64,000 bases of DNA. Origin: an uncultured Lachnospiraceae bacterium. Its GTDB lineage: Bacteria > Bacillota > Clostridia > Lachnospirales > Lachnospiraceae. The stretch lies in the NCBI GenBank assembly GCA_910577825.1, contig CAJTOK010000001.1, forward strand, positions 105,126 through 169,125, written 5' to 3'. Below, piece after piece: positions 35,676-44,716 of the stretch. How positions within the stretch are numbered: the first letter of the stretch is position 1; every line of letters starts with the position of its first letter. Both the position numbers and the translations under genes were made by a program. The notes beneath the pieces were generated by a model. That model worked only from the letters and a program-made list of their open reading frames with translations. It did no database searches and was not told where the DNA came from.

Positions 35676-37519
35676 GTAGACTGGCAGAATTGATACAAGA
35701 GCTTTGCCCAAACGGAGTTGAATATAAAAAACTTGGTGAAATAGCTGTTGATGTATTCAGAGGTGCAGGCATAAAGCGTGATGAGGTAACAGAAGAAGGT
35801 ATTCCTTGTGTCCGCTACGGCGAAATATACACCACCTACGGCGTATGGTTTGATAAGTGTATTTCTCATACAGTTCTTGAAAACGTACCTTCGCCAAAAT
35901 ATTTTGAATACGGTGACATTCTTTTTGCTATTACTGGTGAAAGCATTGAAGACATTGCAAAATCATGCGCCTATGTCGGACACGAAAAATGTCTGGCGGG
36001 TGGCGATATTGTCGTGCTGAAACACAATCAGAATCCTAAATACATGGCGTATGTCCTATCCACAACGGATGCACAGATGCAGAAAAGTAAAGGAAAGGTA
36101 AAAAGCAAGGTTGTACATTCAAGCGTTCCAGCTATCAAGAAAATCGTAGTGCCGATTCCACCTCTTGAGGTGCAGAGTGAAATTGTCCGTATTCTGGACA
36201 ATTTCACAAAGCTTACAGCAAAGCTTACAGCAGAGCTTACAGCAGAGCTTACAGCGCGACAAAAGCAATACAACTATTACAGAAATAAGTTACTGACCTT
36301 TGATAACACTGGTATCCCTATTGTTCAGCTTCGCACTGTTGTCAAAAAGAGCTGTTCCGGCTCTACTCCAACAAAAGGAAATATAGACTACTATAATAAT
36401 GGCACTATTCCGTGGATAAGAACACAGGATGTTCGCTTTAACGAAATAACTGAAGTTGATAGCTTTATCACAGAAAAGGCAGTCGCAGAGACAGCCGTAA
36501 AGTGGATACCAGAGAATTGTGTCATTGTCGCAATTTCTGGTGCAACCGCAGGAAGATGCGCAATTAACAAAATAAAAGCAACTACCAATCAGCATTGCTT
36601 GAACTTAGAAATTGATGAAACGAAAGCACTGTACAGATACATCTACTACTGTATTTATAACAAATACGATGAACTTATTAGCAGAAAACAAGGAGCAAGG
36701 GGCGACCTGAACTCGTCTCTAGTACTGTCTCTTGAAATTCCTGTTCCGCCACTTGATGTTCAGAAACGCCTTGTGTATGTTCTGGATAACTTCGATGCTA
36801 TCTGCTCTGACCTCAAAATCGGTCTCCCTGCTGAGGTTGAAGCAAGACAGAAACAATACGAGTTCTACCGTGATGCTCTCTTGACTTATGCTGCAACTGG
36901 CAATACAATCTTGACAGACAGACAGACAGACGAGCTTAATGGCTTGATTGTCCTTTGTCAATATGTTTTTGGTTTTGTTTCTGTTACGCTGAACATGATT
37001 TCTAAAAACCATGACAGTAAGAGAAAGCCTATCACAAGCAGCAACCGTGAAGCTGGCGAGTACCCTTACTATGGTGCATCCGGCATTGTTGATTATGTGA
37101 GTGGTTATATCTTTGATGGAGAATATCTGCTTGTTTCCGAGGATGGCAACAATCTGGTGGCACGAAGCACACCCATTGCGTTCTCTATATCGGGCAAGAA
37201 TTGGGTGAATAACCATGCTCATGTTTTGAAGTTTGATTGTTATGCAACGAGAAGATATGTCGAGTTCTACTTGAACTCTATCGACCTTTCACAATTTATT
37301 TCTGGTGGAGCACAACCGAAGCTGAACCAGAAGAACCTTAACACAATACCTATTCTGCTTCCTGCTATCAAGGAACAGGAGCATATTGTAGGCATACTTG
37401 ACCGCTTCGATGCCCTCTGCAATGACATTTCTTCCGGCTTACCAGCAGAGATTGAAGCGAGGACTAAGCAATACGAATACTATCGTGATAAGCTACTGAC
37501 TTTTGAGCCAGCTAAATAG
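35672..37519 (+). CDS. hsdS: Type I specificity subunit with three target-recognition domains
   Basis: This subunit chooses the DNA site for the methylase and nuclease. It has 615 residues, about 200 more than usual. Target-recognition domains lie at about 1-165, 210-355 and 420-567. Each is followed by a conserved helical region ending in near-identical motifs: ARQKQYNYYRNKLLTF (195-210), ARQKQYEFYRDALLTY (390-405) and ARTKQYEYYRDKLLTF (595-611). Standard HsdS has two of each. The first helical region contains four tandem KLTA/ELTA units encoded by a 12-bp repeat. A GACA repeat lies at the junction to the third domain. A frameshift there would leave a 423-residue protein with the normal two domains, so the gene is probably phase-variable. 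Confidence 0.93.
   Translation: MSRLAELIQELCPNGVEYKKLGEIAVDVFRGAGIKRDEVTEEGIPCVRYGEIYTTYGVWFDKCISHTVLENVPSPKYFEYGDILFAITGESIEDIAKSCAYVGHEKCLAGGDIVVLKHNQNPKYMAYVLSTTDAQMQKSKGKVKSKVVHSSVPAIKKIVVPIPPLEVQSEIVRILDNFTKLTAKLTAELTAELTARQKQYNYYRNKLLTFDNTGIPIVQLRTVVKKSCSGSTPTKGNIDYYNNGTIPWIRTQDVRFNEITEVDSFITEKAVAETAVKWIPENCVIVAISGATAGRCAINKIKATTNQHCLNLEIDETKALYRYIYYCIYNKYDELISRKQGARGDLNSSLVLSLEIPVPPLDVQKRLVYVLDNFDAICSDLKIGLPAEVEARQKQYEFYRDALLTYAATGNTILTDRQTDELNGLIVLCQYVFGFVSVTLNMISKNHDSKRKPITSSNREAGEYPYYGASGIVDYVSGYIFDGEYLLVSEDGNNLVARSTPIAFSISGKNWVNNHAHVLKFDCYATRRYVEFYLNSIDLSQFISGGAQPKLNQKNLNTIPILLPAIKEQEHIVGILDRFDALCNDISSGLPAEIEARTKQYEYYRDKLLTFEPAK
36209..36256 (+). repeat. 12-bp tandem repeat (TAEL type) in the HsdS spacer helix
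   Basis: Four copies of (a/g)aGCTTACAGC(a/g) encode KLTA-KLTA-ELTA-ELTA in the first central conserved region (residues 180-195). In EcoR124-type systems the number of such TAEL units sets the distance between the two half-sites, so gain or loss of a copy would change the spacer of the recognised sequence without a frameshift. Confidence 0.92.
36913..36931 (+). repeat. GACA tetranucleotide tract at the second/third HsdS domain junction
   Basis: The 19-base tract is 4.75 copies of GACA and encodes TDRQTD. Removing one unit gives a TGA and adding one gives a TAA within 10 codons; in both cases the product is 423 residues. In the form seen here the third domain is in frame. Confidence 0.93.
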
Positions 37520-37530
37520 AAAGGAGTACC

Positions 37531-39039
37531 ATGCTCAGTTCAGATTCATTAAAAGAAATTTCAAACATCTTCTGTGGTGATATTGCGGACTTTTACACAT
37601 ATAAGCAAGGATATAAACTGGTAGAGTTCTTTAACTCTAACTTCGGAACGAAAGATATCTATCGTTCTGGCTTTCCGTCAAGGTGGGCGTATGTCCACGA
37701 TAAACTTGTAGATTTAATCAACAGCCATCAAATTGACAAGTTCTTCAATATTGTTCTTGGCAAAAGTTACTTAATGCAAGAACAATCGTTATCAGAAGTC
37801 GAGGCCGCCGAAAAAATTGAGACTATATACGCCGAATTCAATCGTATTATCCATAGAGATTTGTGTAAGATAACTCGAAGCAATGGACTCTATCATCTTG
37901 TCAGGGAAAATGACGATTTAGAGCCAATCGGGAATGGCGGTTTTGCGAATGTATATCGGCAAAAGTCCACAGGATTCGTAGTGAAGAAGTTAAAGGACGA
38001 CTATTTGACGGATACAGGTATCAGAAGTCGCTTCAAAAGAGAATACAACATCACAAAATCCCTGCAAGATACGTTTGGAATTATTCAAGTTTATACGTTC
38101 GATGAAGGTAATAGTTCCTATACAATGGAATATGCGGAGACAACGCTTGATAAGTATGTCAAATCATTCGATTTATCCGATGATATAAAGTTGAATTGTA
38201 TTCGCCAAATCTTTCATATTATGACGGAAGTACACAAGCGTGACATTATTCATAGAGATATAAGTGCGAATAATATCTTTATTATTTCTGGAATGATAAA
38301 GATTGCTGACTTTGGATTGGGAAAAGACCTAAATGTATTTACCTCCCACCAAACAATGCACACCAACGCAGTAGGACAATTCTATTACTGTGCACCGGAA
38401 CAGTTTATGATGCTTAAAGATGGAGATAAACGTAGTGATGTGTATTCCCTTGGTCGTGTTATAAATTTCATTATGACGGGCGATCCAAGAAATTCACACC
38501 ATATCTACAGAAATATTGCAGAAAAAGCCACAAATTCAGATGCAGCATATCGTTATGCTGATGCAGGGCAGCTATCCATCTTTTTTGAGAAAGCGGTATC
38601 CTATAAGCAACAAGCCGAAAACCAAACACGTATAGACGAAAAAATCACAAGAAAAGTTTTTGATGACGAAATTGAAAGCTACATATACGATTTGAGTGCA
38701 GAGAAAATATCTACAGCAGTTCTCCATGAGAAAAAGGGATTTGTTGATGTGCTACTGGCATTTATGAAAACTAGTGAAGATCACGCTCAATACGTCATTC
38801 AGAGTGTGGATAAGTCATATCATGAAGTTTGTGGGAGGTCTTTTGCTGCCTATGACCCATTTGCATCTTTTGCGTACCAAATTCTGCGTGGTGGATTTTC
38901 CTATGTGGTGAATGAAACCGCAGCAAATATTTTGCGTTTTGTAGCCAGAGATGTTAATCGCTTCTCCGCACAACATATGATTGACGATATTAAAAATGTC
39001 GGGGTTGAGCCGATGATAGAAGAAATTTTAGATTCTTAA
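37531..39039 (+). CDS. Serine/threonine protein kinase inside the hsd operon
   Basis: This 502-residue protein has a full Hanks-type kinase domain at about 130-345: glycine loop GNGGFANV (134-141), Lys152, Glu171, catalytic loop HRDISANN (241-248), DFG (260-262) and APEQ (288-291). All catalytic residues are intact and there is no membrane helix, so it should be an active cytoplasmic kinase. The first 125 residues form a helical domain with SGFPSRWAYVHDKLVDL that loosely recalls N-terminal domains of abortive-infection proteins (weak). The last 150 residues are helical and unrecognised. It begins 11 bases after hsdS behind AAGGAG and its stop overlaps the hsdR region. Its base composition is closer to the AT-rich host than that of hsdM and hsdR. 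Confidence 0.93.
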   Translation: MLSSDSLKEISNIFCGDIADFYTYKQGYKLVEFFNSNFGTKDIYRSGFPSRWAYVHDKLVDLINSHQIDKFFNIVLGKSYLMQEQSLSEVEAAEKIETIYAEFNRIIHRDLCKITRSNGLYHLVRENDDLEPIGNGGFANVYRQKSTGFVVKKLKDDYLTDTGIRSRFKREYNITKSLQDTFGIIQVYTFDEGNSSYTMEYAETTLDKYVKSFDLSDDIKLNCIRQIFHIMTEVHKRDIIHRDISANNIFIISGMIKIADFGLGKDLNVFTSHQTMHTNAVGQFYYCAPEQFMMLKDGDKRSDVYSLGRVINFIMTGDPRNSHHIYRNIAEKATNSDAAYRYADAGQLSIFFEKAVSYKQQAENQTRIDEKITRKVFDDEIESYIYDLSAEKISTAVLHEKKGFVDVLLAFMKTSEDHAQYVIQSVDKSYHEVCGRSFAAYDPFASFAYQILRGGFSYVVNETAANILRFVARDVNRFSAQHMIDDIKNVGVEPMIEEILDS

Positions 39040-39056
39040 TGAAGGAGCGTGAAATC

Positions 39057-42000
39057 GTGAGTACATATAACATCGTGCTTTCGACCAATGAAAGCACCGT
39101 TGTGACCGAGTACGAGCCACAGACCAAACGCTCTGATGCTTACCAGAGCGAAGCGGCTCTGGAAGAGGCATTTATCAAAATACTTGGCGAACAGGGCTAT
39201 GAGTATGTGACCATTAGAGACGCCGATGCCCTCATTGCCAATCTCCGCAGACAGTTAGAATTACTCAATAACTATCAGTTTACGGATAAGGAATGGGACA
39301 GCTTTTTCAAAAGCAAAATTGCCAACGCCAATGAGGGCATCGTGGAAAAGACCCGAAAAATTCAAGAAGACTATGTTCAAAATCTGACCCGTGAGAACGG
39401 CACGACTATGAACATCACTCTGATTAACAAAAAGAATGTCCACAACAACCGACTGCAAGTTATCAATCAGTACGAGGAAAGTGCCGGAAAGCACGATACC
39501 CGATATGATGTGACTATCCTTGTGAACGGTCTGCCTTTGGTTCATGTGGAACTGAAACGCCGTGGCGTAGCCATCAAAGAAGCGTTCAACCAAATCAACC
39601 GCTATCAGCGTGATAGTTTCTGGGCTGGTTGTGGGCTTTATGAGTATGTGCAGATTTTCGTTATCTCCAACGGCACATTCACAAAGTATTATTCCAACAC
39701 CACCAGAGCAAGTCACATTAAGGAAAGTGAAAATTCCTCCAAGAAGCACAGCAAGAAAACTTCCAACAGCTTTGAGTTCACTTCCTATTGGGCAGACGGC
39801 AATAACAAGGTCATTCCCGACCTTGTGGATTTCACAAAGACATTCTTTGCGAAGCACACCATTCTGAATATCCTGACAAAATACTGCGTGTTCACATCCG
39901 AGGAATTGTTGCTTGTCATGCGCCCCTATCAGATTGTGGCAACCGAGCGTATTTTGAACAGGATTGAAGTGTCCACCAACTACAAGAAAACAGGAACAAT
40001 CGAAGCCGGAGGATATATCTGGCACACCACAGGAAGCGGTAAGACATTGACTTCCTTTAAGACAGCCCAGCTTGCGACAGGACTGCCGTATATCGAAAAG
40101 GTTCTGTTTGTGGTTGACCGTAAGGACTTGGACTATCAGACCATTAAGGAATATGACCGCTTTGAAAAAGGTGCTGCCAACGGAAACAAGAGTACCGCTG
40201 TTTTGCAAAGACAGCTTGAGGACAGCACCTCCCGAATTATCGTAACGACCATTCAGAAATTGGATGTGTTCATTACGAAAAATCCGAGCCACCCTATCCG
40301 AAACAAGCACATTGTCCTCGTCTTTGATGAGTGCCATCGTAGCCAGTTTGGAGATATGCACACCCGAATTGTGGGAGGGCAAATCAAAAAGGGCGAAAAG
40401 ACAATCAAGGTGGACAAGTATTTCAAGAATTATCATATCTTCGGATTTACAGGCACACCGATTTTCGCTGTTAATGCTGGAACTGGTGGCAATCCGAATT
40501 TGAGAACCACCGAACAGGCTTTTGGTGCGAAGCTCCACACCTACACCATTGTGGATGCAATCAACGATGGAAATGTTCTGCCGTTCCGTATCGACTATAT
40601 CAACACAGTCAAGCAAAAGAACGGAAAGCAGGACAAGCAGGTTGCCGCTATTGATACCGAGGAAGCATTGAGTTCGCCGGAGCGTATCACAGAGGTTGTG
40701 AGGTACATTCTGGAACACTTCGACCAAAAGACCATGCGAAATTCCTATTACAGTCTGAAAGGTCAGCGAATAAACGGTTTCAACGCTATGTTTGCCGTCA
40801 GTTCTATTACTGTCTGCAAAAAGTATTATCTGGAGCTAAAAAAACAGATTGCAGAACAGCACAGAGATTTGACCATTGCCACCATCTTCTCATTCGCTCC
40901 AAACGAAGCGGATAGTGCCGATGGTATTCTGGCCGATGAAAGTTTTGACACCGATGACCTTGACCAGAGTTCCCGTGACTTTTTGGATATGGCAATCAGC
41001 GATTACAACAAGACTTTCAAAACCAACTATGATACTTCCAGTAAGGGCTTCCAAGACTACTATAAAGACCTGTCTGACAAAGTTAAAAAGCGTGAAGTCG
41101 ATTTGTTGATTGTAGTTAATATGTTCCTAACGGGATTTGATGCAACAACGCTCAATACTCTTTGGGTAGATAAGAACTTGAAAATGCACGGTCTTATTCA
41201 GGCGTTTTCCAGAACAAACCGCATCCTGAACTCGGTAAAGACTTTCGGAAACATCGTTTGCTTCCGTGACCTTGAAGAAGCGACTAATGATGCAATCGCC
41301 CTGTTCGGAGATAAGGATGCAAACGGCATTGTCCTTTTGAAATCCTATGAGGACTATTACTATGGCTGCGTTGATGATAAAGGTCGTGAACAAAAAGGCT
41401 ACGAAGAACGCATTGCCGAGCTGTTGCAGAAATATCCGTTGGGGCAACCGATTATTGGAGAGCAGAACAAGAAAGATTTTATTATCCTGTTTGGCAACAT
41501 TCTCCGACTGAGAAATATCCTGTCTGCCTTTGACCGTTTTGCCGGAAATGAAATTTTGTCCCCGATTGATTTTCAGGATTACACGGGTACATACCATGAT
41601 GTGTATGATGAAATCAAGCCAAAGCCAGGAAACAAGGATAGCATTATGGATGATGTTGTCTTTGAAATGGAACTTGTCAAGCAAGTGGAAGTCAACATCG
41701 ACTATATCCTGATGTTGGTTGCGAAATACCATGACGGTAACTGTGAAGATAAGGAAATCCTTGTTGCGATTGATAAGGCAATTAAGTCCAGTTTACAACT
41801 CAGGTCTAAAAAGGAACTGATTGAAAACTTTATTGCTACTATCAATACAAGCACGGATGTAAATGCAGATTGGCAACGATTTGTAAGAGAACAGCGTGAG
41901 ACGGATATTCAGACTTTGATTACAGAGGAAAAATTGAAGTCGGAGGAAACCAGAAAGTTTGTTGAGAACGCTTTCCGTGATGGTATACTCAAAACAACTG

Positions 42001-42239
42001 GAACAGATGTTGACCGTCTTATGCCGCCTGTCTCCCGTTTTGGCGGTGGCGGTTCTCGTGACAAGAAGAAGCAGACAGTTATTGAAAAACTGAAAGCGTT
42101 CTTCGAGAAATACTTTGGACTGGTTAGCTTAGAAGTTTCAGAAGAACCGGATAAGGTTACATATCTTTATGATACAGAACCAACACTATCTATGGTGGCA
42201 GAGGAACTGGTGCATTACGGAATGAAAAAAGATAATTGA
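39057..42239 (+). CDS. hsdR: Type I restriction endonuclease subunit
   Basis: This 1060-residue motor-nuclease translocates and cuts unmethylated DNA. The PD-(D/E)xK nuclease site is RYDVTIL...VHVELKRR (about residues 150-169). The helicase part has Walker A TGSGKT (about 325-330), DECH (about 424-427), FGFTGTPIF and the motif VI region IQAFSRTNRI. A helical C-terminal domain binds the methylase. I start at the GTG 39057, 10 bases after AAGGAG; the ATG at 39039 would place that ribosome site inside the gene, and family members begin with MSTYNIVLS-like sequence. All motifs are intact. Codons are GC-richer than the flanks. Confidence 0.96.
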   Translation: MSTYNIVLSTNESTVVTEYEPQTKRSDAYQSEAALEEAFIKILGEQGYEYVTIRDADALIANLRRQLELLNNYQFTDKEWDSFFKSKIANANEGIVEKTRKIQEDYVQNLTRENGTTMNITLINKKNVHNNRLQVINQYEESAGKHDTRYDVTILVNGLPLVHVELKRRGVAIKEAFNQINRYQRDSFWAGCGLYEYVQIFVISNGTFTKYYSNTTRASHIKESENSSKKHSKKTSNSFEFTSYWADGNNKVIPDLVDFTKTFFAKHTILNILTKYCVFTSEELLLVMRPYQIVATERILNRIEVSTNYKKTGTIEAGGYIWHTTGSGKTLTSFKTAQLATGLPYIEKVLFVVDRKDLDYQTIKEYDRFEKGAANGNKSTAVLQRQLEDSTSRIIVTTIQKLDVFITKNPSHPIRNKHIVLVFDECHRSQFGDMHTRIVGGQIKKGEKTIKVDKYFKNYHIFGFTGTPIFAVNAGTGGNPNLRTTEQAFGAKLHTYTIVDAINDGNVLPFRIDYINTVKQKNGKQDKQVAAIDTEEALSSPERITEVVRYILEHFDQKTMRNSYYSLKGQRINGFNAMFAVSSITVCKKYYLELKKQIAEQHRDLTIATIFSFAPNEADSADGILADESFDTDDLDQSSRDFLDMAISDYNKTFKTNYDTSSKGFQDYYKDLSDKVKKREVDLLIVVNMFLTGFDATTLNTLWVDKNLKMHGLIQAFSRTNRILNSVKTFGNIVCFRDLEEATNDAIALFGDKDANGIVLLKSYEDYYYGCVDDKGREQKGYEERIAELLQKYPLGQPIIGEQNKKDFIILFGNILRLRNILSAFDRFAGNEILSPIDFQDYTGTYHDVYDEIKPKPGNKDSIMDDVVFEMELVKQVEVNIDYILMLVAKYHDGNCEDKEILVAIDKAIKSSLQLRSKKELIENFIATINTSTDVNADWQRFVREQRETDIQTLITEEKLKSEETRKFVENAFRDGILKTTGTDVDRLMPPVSRFGGGGSRDKKKQTVIEKLKAFFEKYFGLVSLEVSEEPDKVTYLYDTEPTLSMVAEELVHYGMKKDN

Positions 42240-42251
42240 GGTGGTGAAAAT

Positions 42252-42965
42252 ATGTTGTATAATGTTTACTGTGATGAAACATGTCATCTTGAACATGATA
42301 ACAGTAATGTTATGGTGTTAGGAGCTGTGTGGTGTCCACAATCGAAACTGAAAGAAATTAATGAGAGGATTCGTCAAATTAAGAAAAGAAATAATGTTTC
42401 CGAGACTATGGAAATGAAGTGGACGAAAATCAGCCCGGCAAAAGTTGATTTGTACAAAGATTTGGTTAATTATTTCTTTGATGATGATGATTTACATTTT
42501 CGGGGTGTCATTATTCCAGATAAGACAAGACTAAATCACGAACGCTATCATCAAACACACGATACGTGGTATTATAAAATGTATTTTGATATGCTCAAAG
42601 TTATCTTTTCTCCAACTGATAACTATGAGGTTTATATTGACATTAAAGATACTAACTCTGCTCGAAAAGCAAAAAAATTGAGAGAAGTATGCTGCAATTC
42701 TATGTATGACTTTTCTCAAAAAGTGATTCGGCGGTTACAACCTATACGATCTGATGAAGTTCAAATCATGCAGATAGTTGATGTTATTATAGGTGCTATA
42801 GGTTATGAAAATCGCAGATTCCCTGATGGATTTGTAAAGAGTAGTGCAAAACAAGAAGTTATTGATTTGATAAAAGAACGTTCAGGCTATACATTGCGAA
42901 AAACAACGCTTTTGCGTGAGGAAAAAATAAACCTGCTTTCGTGGGAAGTGGGAGGGACAGTATGA
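42252..42965 (+). CDS. DUF3800 protein (RNase H-like fold)
   Basis: This 237-residue protein is of the DUF3800 family, predicted to have an RNase H-like nuclease fold. Acidic residues that could form the metal site are Asp8-Glu9 in VYCDET, Glu54 in EMKW, Asp130 in YIDIKD and Asp177 in QIVDVI. DUF3800 genes are common in phage-defence and mobile regions, but the function is not established. It follows hsdR by 12 bases with its own GAGGTG site, and its stop overlaps the next ATG (ATGA), so it belongs to the restriction operon. Confidence 0.82.
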   Translation: MLYNVYCDETCHLEHDNSNVMVLGAVWCPQSKLKEINERIRQIKKRNNVSETMEMKWTKISPAKVDLYKDLVNYFFDDDDLHFRGVIIPDKTRLNHERYHQTHDTWYYKMYFDMLKVIFSPTDNYEVYIDIKDTNSARKAKKLREVCCNSMYDFSQKVIRRLQPIRSDEVQIMQIVDVIIGAIGYENRRFPDGFVKSSAKQEVIDLIKERSGYTLRKTTLLREEKINLLSWEVGGTV

Positions 42966-43477
42966 CAAGAGATAATTGTTGGTTACCAAAATTAGAATTT
43001 TGGGATGACTATAATAATGACTATCCTCAATATCAAGGAGCGTTATATGAGATTTTTCAGAATGACTTTATAAAATCACGTCCTACATTTGAAGGAAAGC
43101 AGGTAAATATTCGCAAGCATCCGATTGAATATGGAAAGGAAGAGGCATTTTTTCATGTAACCTGTCAAGATTATCTAAAAAGTGGAGAACGTGTGCCGGA
43201 TTTTAGAAGATGTGAGAGAATCAGATGGGTTCGTGCGTTTATCGAGAATTATAATTGTGATATAACGCAATGTGAAGAATGTGAGGGAGTAAAAGTTTGG
43301 AGTGAACCGTATCGCAACACAACTAGAGTACATATGCTACTTGAAGAAGAACGCTATATGGTTGTTGTAGAGCGCCGAGATTCATATTGCTTATTAGTTA
43401 CGGCTTTTTACTTCGAGCAGGATCACTCATTAAGAAAAAAACTTCAGCATTATGAACAATATAAGGCTCAAGCGTAA
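42962..43477 (+). CDS. Unknown protein coupled to DUF3800 (phage RlfA-like, possible BECR-fold)
   Basis: This 171-residue soluble protein starts at the ATG of an ATGA overlap with the DUF3800 gene, after GGGAGG. The front half has FWDDYNNDYPQYQGALYEIFQNDF; the back half has ERYMVVVERRDSYCLLVTAFYFEQ followed by a basic helix. This strand pattern, reading YMVVVERR...YCLLVTAFY, recalls phage P1 RlfA-like proteins and the small BECR (RelE/barnase-like) ribonuclease group. The likeness is from memory and weak. Cysteines at CDITQCEEC are clustered. As the last gene of the operon it may act together with DUF3800. Confidence 0.6.
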   Translation: MTRDNCWLPKLEFWDDYNNDYPQYQGALYEIFQNDFIKSRPTFEGKQVNIRKHPIEYGKEEAFFHVTCQDYLKSGERVPDFRRCERIRWVRAFIENYNCDITQCEECEGVKVWSEPYRNTTRVHMLLEEERYMVVVERRDSYCLLVTAFYFEQDHSLRKKLQHYEQYKAQA

Positions 43478-43509
43478 GCGGTAGGAAATAATTAACAGAT
43501 GTTTGTAAC

Positions 43510-43529
43510 CAGGACAAACGCATGAATAA
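43510..43529 (+). repeat. Left terminal inverted repeat of the ISAs1 element
   Basis: The 20-base sequence beginning CAGGACAAACG is repeated in inverted form at 44760-44779 without mismatch. Confidence 0.9.
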
Positions 43530-43588
43530 ACAAATTGTAAATATTACCAGTTTCTGTTAGAATAAAACAAAAATTGGAGGATAATTAT

Positions 43589-44716
43589 ATGGAAAAACTG
43601 TTACAGTGGATGGAATACATTGAAGATGTACGGCAGGAGAAAAAAATACGGCATAAACTTAAGGATATCCTGGTAATAGTCTTGTTTGCAACACTGGCAA
43701 ATGCAGATGACTGGGTGGAAATTGCAGAATTTGGGGAAGTTTATGAAGATTATTTAAAAAAGTACATAGGACTGGAAAATGGTGTGCCATCACATGATAC
43801 AATACAGAGGGTAATGGGTATGGTTTCACCAGAATCCATGCAGCAGCTGTATGTAAAATGGCAGGGACTGCTGGACAGCCGTGAAGGGGAAGCACTTAAA
43901 AGGATTGTCTGCATAGACGGGAAAACTATGCGTGGGAACAGGCGGAAAGAAGAAAAACCGCTGCACATTGTGTCTGCATGGAGCAAAGAAGACGGCTTTT
44001 GCATGGGACAGAAAGCAGTCATGGAAAAAAGCAATGAAATTACAGCAATCCCCATGCTTTTAGAAAATATACAGATAAAAGGCAGCATTGTAACAATAGA
44101 TGCAATGGGCACACAGACAGCCATAGCAGAAAAAATAAAAAGCAGGCACGGGGATTATATGCTTGCTGTAAAAGGAAACCAGAAAACATTATATAATGAT
44201 ATAAAAGATTATTTTTCAGAAAAAGAGTTCCTCAGAAAAATAAAAGAAAACGGCAGCTATAAAAAAAGCATTGAAAAAGCACATGGCCAGCTGGAAACCA
44301 GGGAATATTACCAGACTGGTGATATAAAGTGGCTTTGCCAGCGCAAAGACTGGAAAGGCATGAAAAGCATAATAATGGAACGTAAAGTACTGGAAAAAAA
44401 GGGGAGACAGCATACAGAATACAGGTATTATATAAGCAGCATTGCAGAAGATATAAACCTTGCCAGCAGGGCAGTGCGGGGACACTGGAGTGTTGAAAGC
44501 ATGCACTGGCATCTTGATGTGACATTCCGGGAGGATTATAATATAACAGCAGACAAAACAGCCGCCCAGAACCACAACATAATACGTAAATGGTGTTTAA
44601 GTGTGCTTAAACTTGCAGAGCTGTCCCTTAAAAATAAAAGGCTTTCATTAAAAAAGAAACGTTTTGCTATAAGTTTAAAACCAATAAAATTCTTAGAGGA
44701 GGTATTGAATGTTTAA
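43589..44716 (+). CDS. ISAs1-family DDE transposase
   Basis: This 375-residue transposase is complete. The N-terminal DDE_Tnp_1-associated domain includes KLKDILVIVLFATLANADDW and GVPSHDTIQRVMG. Catalytic Asp residues lie in RIVCIDGKTMRG and VTIDAMGTQ, and the Glu in the HWSVESMHWHLDVTFREDY region. The ATG at 43589 follows GGAGG by 8 bases. The gene ends 43 bases before the right inverted repeat. With intact ends and frame the element may still be mobile. Confidence 0.95.
   Translation: MEKLLQWMEYIEDVRQEKKIRHKLKDILVIVLFATLANADDWVEIAEFGEVYEDYLKKYIGLENGVPSHDTIQRVMGMVSPESMQQLYVKWQGLLDSREGEALKRIVCIDGKTMRGNRRKEEKPLHIVSAWSKEDGFCMGQKAVMEKSNEITAIPMLLENIQIKGSIVTIDAMGTQTAIAEKIKSRHGDYMLAVKGNQKTLYNDIKDYFSEKEFLRKIKENGSYKKSIEKAHGQLETREYYQTGDIKWLCQRKDWKGMKSIIMERKVLEKKGRQHTEYRYYISSIAEDINLASRAVRGHWSVESMHWHLDVTFREDYNITADKTAAQNHNIIRKWCLSVLKLAELSLKNKRLSLKKKRFAISLKPIKFLEEVLNV

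Noticed and set aside
39261..40727. A 488-codon open frame antisense to hsdR
   Set aside because: It lacks a recognisable domain and ribosome site, and the plus strand encodes all HsdR motifs. The long frame is a by-product of hsdR codon use.
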